Below are positions 20,001 to 29,798 of a DNA stretch of 64,000 nt, piece after piece. Source of the stretch: Xylogone sp. PMI_703 (Eukaryota; Ascomycota; Leotiomycetes). The notes beneath the pieces were generated by a model. The model did no database searches, was not told the DNA's origin, and was given only the letters and a program-made list of their open reading frames with translations. How positions within the stretch are numbered: the stretch's first letter is position 1; every line of letters begins with the position of its first letter. Position numbers and translations under genes: made by a program. The stretch is from contig JAJTUQ010000020.1 in the NCBI GenBank assembly GCA_021399445.1, positions 62,001 to 126,000 on the forward strand. The letters are read 5' to 3'.

Positions 20001-22438
20001 AAGGAGACACTCTACAAGGTGGAGAAATCCTACAATCAGGCGAGACCATTCCAGCAGGTACCAAATTCAACTCAACTCTCGTGCTACCAGCAGGTCTAGG
20101 ACTTGGAGATGAGGAAGATGAGCCAGAATCTGATTACGACGATTTTGTCACGGTCACATATGGATCAACTATTTGGCAACTGGCAACCCCAACCCTTTCA
20201 TGCCGTTTTCCATGTGTCATTATATTGCCTCCGACTATATATCCTGCTCTTACTCCCACCCCTGTTACCCTTTCAACTACAATTTCAGGTATAGCATTCA
20301 CTACTACGGTTACTCCATCAGTCATTTCCTCGCCTAGTCCGACTATACCACCGATTACGCTCTATCCTAATGACAAAACAAAGGCTCCTCTGACCTGGAT
20401 CAAGCCGTTTGGCCCTGATCCATGGCCCCTCGGTGACTACAATATTGGCTGCCCAAAAGTCTTTTTCGGGTTGATTAAACTCTGTCCACCCAATGGAATC
20501 CAGATTAGTGGTGACGATTTTGGGCTAGATTTACCTCTGCCACCGGGTCCTAAGATCACTCTACCACCGAAACCCTTGGTCATAGAAGATGATCAGAATG
20601 ACGAAGAAACGACCAGCACGGAGACCTGTACCTCTACGAGAACTGTCACGGACTGTGCAGTAACAACTAGTAGCTTCATCGTCTCCACAACGGGAACCGA
20701 TATAATTACTAGTACAATAATAGTGAGTTCGCCATATTTGCTGAATTATAGTCTAAAGCATAGTATCTTTTCCAGCAGCTAAGGTGAGCTAACCTATCTC
20801 CGATTAGACAACGTGCAGCGTGACATCTGGCTGTGACGTTGAACCATCAACTACTACAACCATCATTTCAGCAAGTGATGTTTGCAGCATTCCGCCACCG
20901 CCCCCAGTTAGTGGGAGCAGCGGAGGTGGTAGAGGGGGGAGTCCGACAACATCCCCAGGCAATGGAGGCGGAGGCGGAAGTGGGAATGGAGGAAGTCAAA
21001 CAACATCTCCAGGCAGCGGCGGAAATGGAGGTGGCGGCGGAAGTGGAAGCGGGCCCACGACAACAAAATCCTCAGCATCTACAACAAAAACGTCAACATC
21101 TGCAAATCCTACAAAGACTCTATCTGGCCGAATCGCATTTGCTATTGCTTATAGTGTTACCAAAGACACTCTCATCGACTCCCAAAGTGCAAACATCGAA
21201 GCCTATAATCTCACCGGAAGCGAGCCGAGACCGTCGCTCAGTAATCAGGACGGGTTCTGCTCGACGTCAGCCTTTGGCACGCCCTATTTTGGAGATGTTA
21301 CAGTGCCGCCATCAACCTTCGCTGACATCCTCCTCGGGAGCTCGTCGTGTGATTATACTCTCGATGTGACCGACCCCTGGGATTCGATAGCCGATGATAG
21401 TCTCATTGGCCACATAGATTGCAATGGCATTCCAAATGCAGGAAGATGCTTTAAGGCAGCGAAGGATGCACAAGCTTTTACGTGTGATGCCGGGGTTTCT
21501 GGCTCATGGTGGGCTTACTGCAACACGGATGCAACTTCCGGAGATTCGAAAACTTCCGACATATATGGCTTTAGTATGGTAATTCAAGAAAACGCCGATC
21601 TCAGCGTCTCACGATATAGGTTCTTCGAATTTGCTAGCACGGAATCTCTACCACCTGTTGAGGATTTCTGTGGCAGCGGAGACTTCGAGATTGACGTTTC
21701 TGATCTTAACGACACAACATTTGCCATCGCTCCCAAGACGCTCGGTGGGATTCGAACCCATGGAATGATTAACTGCGCTTACACACAAGATGTGCCTAGT
21801 CTAATCGCGGCTGATGATGACGATATTATTGGTCATTTAGATTGTCCTGGCAAGGATAACATGGCTAAATGCTTCAAGACTCGATCCGAGATAGCATTGG
21901 ATACTACCTGTGATGGCGGTGTCGAGGCGTTCAACTTCTTCTATTGCACATGGTTAGATTCAACCCCGCCAGGTCCTCCTCCGACCCCTTCACCTTCTTG
22001 TAACAGTGATTCTGGAACACCATTCTCTTCTGACCTAGCAAACCCAGTGATTAGCGGTTTCTGTGGCACCGGGCAAATGAATGAAGGTAGTACTATTGTT
22101 AATGGGGGGGATCCGACTAGAACTCTAACCACCCCCGTCAAGCTAGGTCAGGAACAGGGCAGCCAGCTTCTAGTACAAGCCGAGGTAGACTTCATCACTG
22201 GTGATCCAAGTTGCTTGGGCACATCGTTTGATTTTTCAGATCCAGTTAACCAGCAAATATGCAAGAATAATCTTGGGGCAATTCTTAACAGCTGTGAGTA
22301 CATGCCACACAAATGCCTTGGTTAGACACAGCTAATAAATTCTTGATAGGCAATTCAAATAATGATGATAACCCAAAAATTGGAGGATCTGTGACCACCA
22401 ATTGCCTGAAATGGCAGCTCTTTGGGGTAAAGGAATAA
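17050..22438 (+). CDS. Secreted multi-domain GH18 chitinase with CBM18 modules, ten exons, about 1,567 aa
   Basis: Hydrolyses beta-1,4 linkages in chitin; probably secreted. Exons: 17050-17194, 17288-17378, 17470-17616, 17681-17695, 17824-18213, 18267-18365, 18430-19089, 19141-20722, 20808-22293, 22350-22438; all splice sites are GT-AG and phases agree. Order: signal peptide (about 1-27); chitin-binding CBM18 near 68-94 (CCGPLGTCGYGPDFC) and a second cysteine module near 118-165; GH18 from about 172, with GADLDWEYP giving catalytic Glu297 in the DxDxE motif; three tandem CBM18 repeats (about 530-676, each with CGDWPQGSCCSSAGFCG or a close variant); a Thr/Pro/Gly-rich linker; two copies of a cysteine-rich module (about 1149-1292 and 1295-1426); and a C-terminal cysteine region ending FGVKE. 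The layout resembles fungal subgroup C (killer-toxin-like) chitinases but no LysM is seen. No stop or frameshift. An upstream TTG-initiated extension was rejected in favour of ATG 17050. Function in self-wall remodelling or mycoparasitism is inference. Confidence 0.9.
19183..19622 (+). repeat. Three tandem CBM18-coding repeats inside the chitinase
   Basis: The unit is about 147-150 bp and encodes T-T-D-G-T-C-G, a variable loop, CGDWPQGSCCSSAGFCGN and AHCGSGCQSGPC. The third copy changes the block to CGGWPQ and uses GDGCQSG. DNA identity between units is high, suggesting recent duplication or gene conversion. Confidence 0.85.
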
Positions 22439-22879
22439 TTAGTCTTTGGAATAGGTATTCCGCAGGTTAGGTTCCGACTACAAGAACCTACGGACGGGTA
22501 GCAGATTGTCAAGAGGTTAAAGCGCTAGCGGTAGCAATATCACATATGAGCTATATAACACAGTGCTTGATTAATTCCTTCACAAGTCATAACGTAAATC
22601 CCTGTCAACCCGCACACCCAATGCACCCGCACACCGAGATTTACAGCAAAATTGAAAGATATCACCTCCTGGCAAACTTAACAACAATACAATTCTGTAG
22701 CTTGATATTTTGCAGTTTAACTATTCTATTGTAATATTAAATATTCAGTTTGTTAATCTTTAATAGTTCAAAATATTGTCGGATTTAATTTCAGACTTTG
22801 AAAATTGTAACATTTTATTACAGTATTATGAATTACATAGTTAAATATACTTCGAAAGAGGAAAAAAGTTTACTTGATG
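22439..22879. repeat. Chitinase downstream region with one diverged MITE arm
   Basis: At about 22616-22690 the sequence matches the left arm of the 15.28-kb MITE-like element in order and orientation (GAGATTTACAGCAAAATTG, then TATCACCTCC, then GCAAACTTAACAACA). The opposite arm was not found, so this is a broken copy. The polyadenylation region of the chitinase should lie in 22439-22560. Confidence 0.5.
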
Positions 22880-24573
22880 ATTGATTGATTGATTGATTGA
22901 TACTATTTAACGTCTGAGTTGCTCTATGGGCCTCCGAATTCGAAGATAGGACGCTAGGAGTAAACTCCTAGAAACCAGAGGTCAATGACCTTGTAAGTAC
23001 ATAGATACTTGCGTTATTCCTTAACAGCAAATATTAGAAGGGCAGGCATTTAAACCGAGATCAGATACAAAGCCCTCCTCTATGCTCTAACCCTCCTACT
23101 CCCCGTGGCGCTCGCAACCACATTAGATTCCAGGACAAAGGAAATAAACTTGTGTATAATACATAGAGAGGAGTTGCTAGCAGGCTAGCTTTCGGTAAGG
23201 ACAAGTGTCCTCGTAGAAGTGGTTTTTACGCCACCACTCTACTAGTAAAGAAATACCTTCGCCAGTGCCAAGTAGCTATGGTATAAGGGTAGAGGGAGGC
23301 CCTTGAGGGCGACTAGCGCGCCTTCGAGCAATTCTGCAAAAGAAGAAGTGGAATCGTGACTTCGGAGAGCCGCAGGAGCAATACGGTTCGGCCTCTGTAT
23401 GGTTAAACCTTTCGTGATAGTCCTTAAAGTCGCCGTGGTTCGATCTAGCTGCTAGAATCCGGCTTAGTTCCCTCCTAGGGAGCCGTAGCTCCTTTGGAAG
23501 AACAGGGGCTGTGTTGATTGATGAAGTTAATAATTCTTGTGTGCTGCAGTTGCCCACCACTTAGCACGTGCGTTTGTAGCTTGCAGGGCTTGCCATCTCT
23601 TTAAGGAAGCAAAAGAGAGAGGGAGGGGGAAACTAGGGAGTTGAGAGGAGCCCTTACAGACCTCTATATTTGCTAGCTCATTTCCAAGAACATCCGCGTG
23701 ACCTGGCACCCGCGGATATATATGTCTCCGGCTGATGTAATGAGGTCTCTTCTCTTCTAAGCTTTTCCTGCTGTTATAAAGGAAGTAAAAACAGACTGTG
23801 AGGTGGTGGGTGAGGGGGAGAGAAGGCGTAGTGCAACTTCAAGGTTGTCGAAGCAGACCCAGACGTCTTTTGCATGTCAGTTTAAGGGATGTAAGAGGGC
23901 TGCCCTTACACCAAGTAACGCAGCAATAGCTTCTGCGTCAAAGATTTCAACACTAGGGCCAAGAGGGTAAGATTCTTGGTGTGTGACCCCAAACTGTGAA
24001 ATAGCATAACCTACCCCTGCGTTGCCATTTTGAAGCTTTGAACCATCTTTGTATACTATTATGTCGTTTGTCGGAATGTGATGTATAAAGTGAGTAAATA
24101 CAGAAGCGCCTTGTTCTTTGGTAAGGGTAGGGTCCGGGGCTCCTATCCTTTTCTCTGCTTCTTCCCGGCTTTCTGCTACGAACCAAGGGGGCGAGGCAAG
24201 CATATCGAGCTGTTCTGAAGGAGGCATGGAAAGAAACCTTCTTGCGAAACGGGTTGGGACTCGGCTTCGTCGTGTTGGTATGAGGGGTCCTTGAATGGCA
24301 TATGCACGTGTTCGAAGAGGGTGTTAGGGGTCGAGCCGTCGAATTCGAACTGTAGCACGTAGTGCTATTTCATCAAGTTTGAGTTCAGGGGGTAAGAGTC
24401 CTGATTCTCGGAGTAGCACCGAGGAGGGGGTTGTAGAAAACACGGGAAGAATGGATCTGGCTGAGGTTAGAGTTACTTTTTCAAACTTCTCAATTAGTCT
24501 GTCCACTTGGTTTGAGGTGAACCCGAGCTTTCATTATATATATAGTCTTGAAAAGCAAAGCGTACATCGTTAG
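22880..24573 (-). mobile_element. 5'-truncated Tad/I-type LINE, minus strand
   Basis: A non-LTR retrotransposon relic. It carries the end of the reverse-transcriptase ORF, a full RNase H region and a C-terminal cysteine region, and finishes with a short tetranucleotide array (five GATT units on the plus strand at 22882-22901), a typical LINE 3' tail. The 5' part including most of the reverse transcriptase is missing, as is common for LINE insertions. Confidence 0.75.
23277..24506 (-). pseudogene. LINE ORF2 remnant: thumb region, RNase H, cysteine-rich tail
   Basis: Reading down the minus strand: a reverse-transcriptase C-terminal segment (SILPVFSTTPSSVLLRESGL, then LRATVRIRRLDP), one in-frame TAA, then RNase H with IIVYKDGSKL (first Asp), EIFDAEAIAALLGVRAAL (Glu) and VWVCFDNLEVALRLL (second Asp) after a TGA, then RVPGHADVLGNELAN in a shifted frame, and a cysteine block YCSCGSPKSRFHFFFC. 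At least three stops and two frame changes are needed, so it is dead. The RNase H catalytic residues remain visible. Confidence 0.75.
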
Positions 24574-26284
24574 GAAAAAAGTTGATTGATTCAATTGAAG
24601 TTATATTGGATAAAGAACAATTCAATTGAAGATTGTAAAGTGGAAGAAATCTGTTACATTTAAAGCTACACCGCTACTGTGGGGTAAGGTTAAGCTAGTT
24701 GGCCAACCGGCGGAGTTGGCGTATCATCTAGAACATATTTGAGACTTTACAGTACAACAAAAAGGTGTCTAAAACATCAAATCACTGTAGTAAGCGCAAT
24801 AAGTGTCACTTAACAACAGTTTATTAGAAGAAACACTCTGATCAAGCATTTAGCACTTAAGTTAAAAAGAAGAAGGCATTAAAATAACTCAAGGATTTTA
24901 AGCCATTAGCATTTACAACTTTAATTCGCCAAGATTTTAACCCCTCTACATTTCTATCACAATGTGATAAGGAAACATGACATACAATAGTTATTCCGTT
25001 TCGAGCCCTCTTAAAGGAGCCACAGCAAACCTCTAATACAACGCAAACCCTTTTATACTCTATCAAGAGGAGTAGTTCGTTCTGAAATTATGATTCCTTG
25101 ACTACGGACGTATTATATTTATATTTATAAGGATTCTCAGCCGGTTACTCTGCTTCTTACTCGACAGGCTCACGATACTGATACGCATACATCTATCGCT
25201 TTCGTACCATTAATCGAATCTTGAGATCAATTCAATGACTAGAAAGAAGCGAGCAAGAGTTATTTATGAGCCTAATAGAATGATCACCAATAGCCATATA
25301 TTAAGGCTAAGTCTTAATCAGCAATAACCCTTTAATCTCTTGCACTAGTAACAAATCCTTAATTGAGAGTCTATTTGGTGTTACGAACCTAAGCCTCTAC
25401 CTAGGTCCTATAGAGTGTATAGGTATATACTAGGGTCGTAAAGGGGTTGGTGAGAGCTCGGGGATCAGTGCAATATAGTATATGATCGTAACTACAATTG
25501 TGTGGGTAACAATCTGTATATTAAGTTGAGCACCGAGGCTCCTATCTAAGTAGCTATCTGGTTTATATAGACTATGAATTACCTTGGATCATCTGGATCC
25601 TCTGGATCATCGCAATGATCCCAATGATCCCAATGATCCATGTCACGTGACCTTAGTCCTTACATCAGGTTCTCTGTGCAGTGCTTCGCCTGCCGAGCCT
25701 CAGGCCTTTAGTAATCCTAGCTGGTTCGTGACATTTGGATTCAACTTTCCTTAAGCAAAAGCTGACCCTTCCCCTGGGGATGCCACAGACTGAGCACGTG
25801 TAGAGTATACCGTGTAGTAAAGCTAATTTCGGACCTCACGGAACTAAAAGTCCACTTTTCGCCGCGCCGTTAATTACAAGCAAAGACTACTTAACGTAAA
25901 AAACTCCTTAGTTATCTATTTATAACGTCCTTTTGGAGCACAGCCAATTTTTATGGATTACTATTAACGTAAAAAGCTTATTTATTATCTATTATTTCAT
26001 ATCTTTTGCCATATAATATTAAAGCACTTATAGGTCTATAAGCTTACGTGATTTACAGCAAAAGGACGCTTAGGATTAGTCCGTAATTTAGGCCAACTCT
26101 AAAAGTATCCAAAACTGTCAAAGGATGTTTCAGCCCTACGAGCAACGAACAACTAAGCTTACTTGTTAGTATATTTTCATTCGGGTTACAGTTCGTAAAG
26201 ACTCATTTATTATCCTTAAATTAAGGCTATATCTATCCTCTTAAACGTCAGATCGCTTAAACTCGCCAAGCATTAATTCTTATA
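24574..26284. other. AT-richer gene-free stretch
   Basis: No coding frame with recognisable domains. Two related blocks (about 25896-25925 and 25967-25996, core TTAACGTAAAAA followed by TTATCTATT) may be ends of an old element. A short pseudo-repeat of GATCC units is listed separately. Confidence 0.4.
25585..25640. repeat. GATCC/ATGATCC short tandem and inverted repeat
   Basis: Two units of TGGATCATC/CTGGATCCT type are followed by three CAATGATCC units, so the left half is roughly inverted to the right half. Purely a simple-sequence feature; a CACGTG E-box-like site lies just downstream at about 25644. Confidence 0.55.
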
Positions 26285-26520
26285 TAATAGTATCAATTAA
26301 TCAAACCCTTTAATTTTAACCTACAAAATAGTTATATAAAAGTTATTAATAATTTATAGATTATTACTATTATAATATCATTCAAAACAAGATTTTTTTA
26401 TATATAAATAGACTTAAAATGTTATATAATTATAATTTAAGCGTTTTCAATTTAAATTCTAATTAATTTCATTTAAAACTCTTCTTCTTTTAAAGTGTAT
26501 AAAACAAGTTTAACAGTCTT
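26285..26520 (-). pseudogene. Highly mutated piggyBac transposase 3'-end relic
   Basis: No protein can be read, but the DNA aligns over about 220 bp with the 3' end of the piggyBac relic at 43.0-43.25 kb. Landmarks in order are GTTATT-ATAATTTA-AG, ATAATAT-A-TCAAA-CAAG and ATTCT-AATT-C. This copy has T where the other has C and A where the other has G at most differences, giving extreme AT content. It is truncated on the left by repeats; the pogo element lies about 300 bp to the right. Confidence 0.6.
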
Positions 26521-26826
26521 TTTGTTAGGGGCCAGGTGTAAAGGGGGTGTTACGCCCACCAGGGGGGAATGCAGCCCCAGCGAAGGGACCTCGCCTAGAG
26601 CATTCACGTGACCATTGTACAGTATAAAGTATGTCAGAGGTTATGGCGCAATTGTTAGGCAAGCACGCATACAATTACTATGGGAGAGAACCTATGATAG
26701 TTGCTATGATCAATGAACTCCACTACAAGTGGGGTAACCGAATATATACAGGCAAGTATGAAACGCTTATATCACGTGTGTATGCCTCCGTATCTCCCAA
26801 TTACGTAAGCATATTCTGACAAAGTA
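26521..26826. other. Left flank of the pogo element
   Basis: A 62-codon plus frame (26631-26819) beginning MSEVMAQLLGKHAYNYYG has no recognisable family. The bases TA at 26825-26826 are the target duplication of the pogo element. Confidence 0.35.
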
Positions 26827-26869
26827 ACGTAATTCCCGGTCGGTCGGACCACCCGGTCGGTCGGGCCAC
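26827..26869 (+). repeat. Left terminal inverted repeat of the pogo element
   Basis: 43 bp, identical in inverse orientation to 28671-28713. Internally made of two 17-bp units (26835-26851 and 26852-26868) differing at one base. Confidence 0.92.
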
Positions 26870-26941
26870 CTTTTTACCAAAACACTAATTCTATGAACAC
26901 CACCAACTTTACTCAATTATTATTCAACCACAACACATCAA

Positions 26942-28606
26942 ATGCCTAAATTGCCACCTCCAGAGCAAGAAGGGAGAATCCTTTTAGCTATAAACGCGAT
27001 AAAAAGTCAACAAATCAAGTCTGTTCGAAGTGCAGTACGTATTTATGACGTCCCCCGTACAACACTCAATGTGCGTTTGAAAGGCCGGGTCCAAATAGCA
27101 ACCACCTACAACAAAAGCTTCAGAATGACTCAAACAGAAGAGCAATCGTTAAAGCAATGGATAATCTCTATGGGAAAATGCGGATTACCCCCTAGACCTT
27201 CAGGTGTACAAGCAATGGCTAATTTGTTGATTTCTGAGCGTGGTAAATCCACTCCTTCATCTCCTGTGGGCAAGAATTGGTTCAATGACTATATAAAGCG
27301 TCATCCTGATCTCAAAACCGAATATATACGTCGATATAACTATAAACGAGCTAAATGCGAAGATCCGAAGATTATTCAACAGTGGTTTGAGCAAGTATTA
27401 GCACTCAAAGCTGAATATGGGATTTTGGATGAGGATATTTATAATTTCGACGAGACTGGCTTTGCTATGGGTACAATTGCTATTACTAAAGTGGTTACAT
27501 CTTCTGATTGTTTTGGCAAGCCTCCGCTTCTACAACCTGGCAGTAGAGAATGGGTTACTGTAATTGAAGCAGTAAACGCCACTGGATGGGCGATACCACC
27601 TGTGATTATTCTCAAAGGCAAAAGAACTCTTAAAGGGTGGTATGACAACTTACCACAAGGTTGGAGGCTTACTGCAAGCGATAATGGCTGGACGAACAAT
27701 GATATTGGCTTTGAATGACTTCAAAAAACCTTTGATCCATACACCAGATCTTGTACGAAAGGTCAATATCGCATGCTGATTCTTGACGGCCATGGGAGCC
27801 ATGTGACTCCTCAGTTTGATCAGTATTGCCTCCAGAACAAGATAATTGTGGCCTGTATGCCTCCACACTCATCTCATATCCTTCAACCTCTAGATGTGAG
27901 TTGTTTTGCTGTTTTGAAGCGATTATATGGTGCTATGATAGAAGGCAAAATGCGACAGTACATTCACCATATTGATAAGCTTGATTTCTTGGATATATAT
28001 CCAATTGTACGTCAAGCCACTTTTTCAGAGAACAATATTCGTCAAGGATTTGCAGGAACAGGCTTGATTCCATACGATCCCAGCCATGTGTTATCTAAAT
28101 TGCGTGTAGAGGTGGAGGAGACTATTACCCCCCCTGGGAGCGCCCATAGTAATACTGATGCACCTTAGGCCCCTGAGACACCTCATAATTCAATTCAATT
28201 GCAAAAGCAATATGAAGCGATTAAATCTATGCTCAAACAATGTGGGAATAACCCTTCTACACCTACTAGAGCGGCCTTACAGCAATTGATTAAGGGGTTC
28301 GAGGCGGTCTTGCATAACCAGATATTTTTGACCAAAGAAGTACAGCAATTGAAGGACGCTGTTCAATCTTTACAGCAAAAATCTAAAAGATCTAAAAAGT
28401 TAATACCTCAAAATGGCTTGTTAACAGCAGAGGAGGCCCAACAAGCACTTCAATCGCATACAGTAGCTCAGGAAGGGGTGGTGGGGTCAAATCCTTCAGC
28501 ATCTGAAGACAATTTGTCAGCACCAAAGCGACGGCCATCAAAGTGCTCAGAATGTGGAATTGTAGGCCATAAAAGGAACAAGTGCCCTAATTTAGCTAAT
28601 AACTAG
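26942..28606 (+). pseudogene. pogo/Fot1 transposase, two nonsense codons, otherwise full length
   Basis: One frame runs from ATG 26942 to TAA/TAG after NLANN near 28606 with only two stops: TGA at 27716-27718 (GFE*LQKTF, expected Trp, TGG to TGA) and TAG at 28166-28168 (expected Gln, CAG to TAG). Domains in order: psq-type helix-turn-helix (about residues 10-55), CENP-B/Tc5-type HTH (about 65-135, ending GKNWFNDYIKRHP), DDE_1 catalytic domain with the aspartates in YNFDETGF, LILDGHGSH and LQPLDVSCF, then a coiled-coil segment and a C-terminal CCHC knuckle (CSECGIVGHKRNKC). About 555 codons, the normal Fot1 size. Non-autonomous as read, but terminal repeats are perfect, so it could be mobilised in trans. 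Both stops are C:G to T:A changes. Confidence 0.88.
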
Positions 28607-28670
28607 ATATATTGTAATATAGGCGTTGGTGGTTGAGTATTCAGTATTTTAGATTCAGATGGTGGTGAAA

Positions 28671-28713
28671 GTGGCCCGACCGACCGGGTGGTCCGACCGA
28701 CCGGGAATTACGT
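28671..28713 (-). repeat. Right terminal inverted repeat of the pogo element
   Basis: Exact inverted partner of 26827-26869; sequence identity ends at the CAC inside both termini. Confidence 0.92.
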
Positions 28714-28715
28714 TA

Positions 28716-29798
28716 GAGCTTAAGCTTAACGATGTAGGGGACAAGATTTAGTTTGTGGAATGCATGAGAGACACCTGCGTACACCCTTCGTCTTGCCTGT
28801 GATTTGCTGTCGACCACCCCGGGATGCCCATCCCCTAACAAATATCGCCTATTTTCGACGCCTCACTAGTTTTCTTCACCGGACCGCTACGTGTTCGCAC
28901 AACCATTCTTCACTTTGCAGATCTCGGAAAATGGATATAACAATCGTCAACGTAGAATTAGAAGCTATATGAGATGTATAAGGCAATAATATATCAAATT
29001 ATATTCTCTTATACAATTAATAAAATTCTGATATTGAATGCCTAATGATTTTGGGAGTGTAAGGTCTTCGAGTTTCTTAAATATTTAGACTTCGGCCGTT
29101 GTAACGCAGAGCTCACTATTTAATGTAGACCCCTATTATTATATTTTTCGTTTCACCTACTAATTTAGTGTGTATTTAGAACTAATTATGTTTTGGCTGG
29201 TGTGCTTTTCATAAACCGTATTCCTAGATAATTAAACCTGGTACTGTATTAATATATTTAGCATCGAAACGGCAAATATAATGCGGAATTGCCAGATCCA
29301 AGGGGCTGGAGTTTAAAAAAAGCACAGCAGAATACGATCACTGTAAATAACCCAATAATATCAATAGAATTACTGGTTGTGTGAAGTTGAAATAGCTATT
29401 CTAGAGCGTATCGTTTTGACTAGGCTGAACCGAAACACTGGATTCTCGGCTGTTGATTTTAAACTAAAGCCAATTTAGATTAAATGTAGAGAAAATTGGG
29501 GCAAGAATATCATGCTACTGTATACAATTGCCGCGCTATGTGACGCCTACCCTTTTCATGCTGCAACGCCACGGCAAGCTTCTTGAAATCAACTCTGTGC
29601 CCTCCCCTTTCTCGTACTCCGTACAGGCGTAATATATACGTCTGTGTCTAAAACAATGGGCACGACACTTTTTTTCAAGACATGCTGTTTTGGTCTGGTA
29701 CAGCTCGAATACTAGTATCGCGAGAATCTAAATGGTCTGTCATAAAAAAGCCAAGCTGGCTATTATTCAGTCCAAAGATGTGAAGGGAAGGATGGTTG
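28716..29798. other. Stretch between pogo and hAT elements, no gene seen
   Basis: Short frames only; one plus frame (28760-28972) has no domain. AT-rich with no obvious repeats. Confidence 0.4.

Larger units (their letters stand above)
26827..28713 (+). mobile_element. Complete pogo/Fot1-like Tc1-mariner element, 1,887 bp
   Basis: Bounded by 43-bp perfect terminal inverted repeats starting ACGTAATTCCCGG and flanked on both sides by TA (26825-26826 and 28714-28715), the target duplication of the superfamily. Each terminal repeat contains a 17-bp direct repeat (CCCGGTCGGTCGG-CCA twice). Size and single transposase gene match Fot1-type elements of ascomycetes. Confidence 0.92.

Noticed and set aside
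20833..21369. Alternative plus frame of 178 codons inside chitinase exon 9
   Set aside because: Overlaps the well-supported chitinase frame and is composed of low-complexity out-of-frame linker.
22880..22910. GATT array as an independent microsatellite
   Set aside because: It sits exactly at the 3' end of the LINE relic, so it is better read as the LINE tail.
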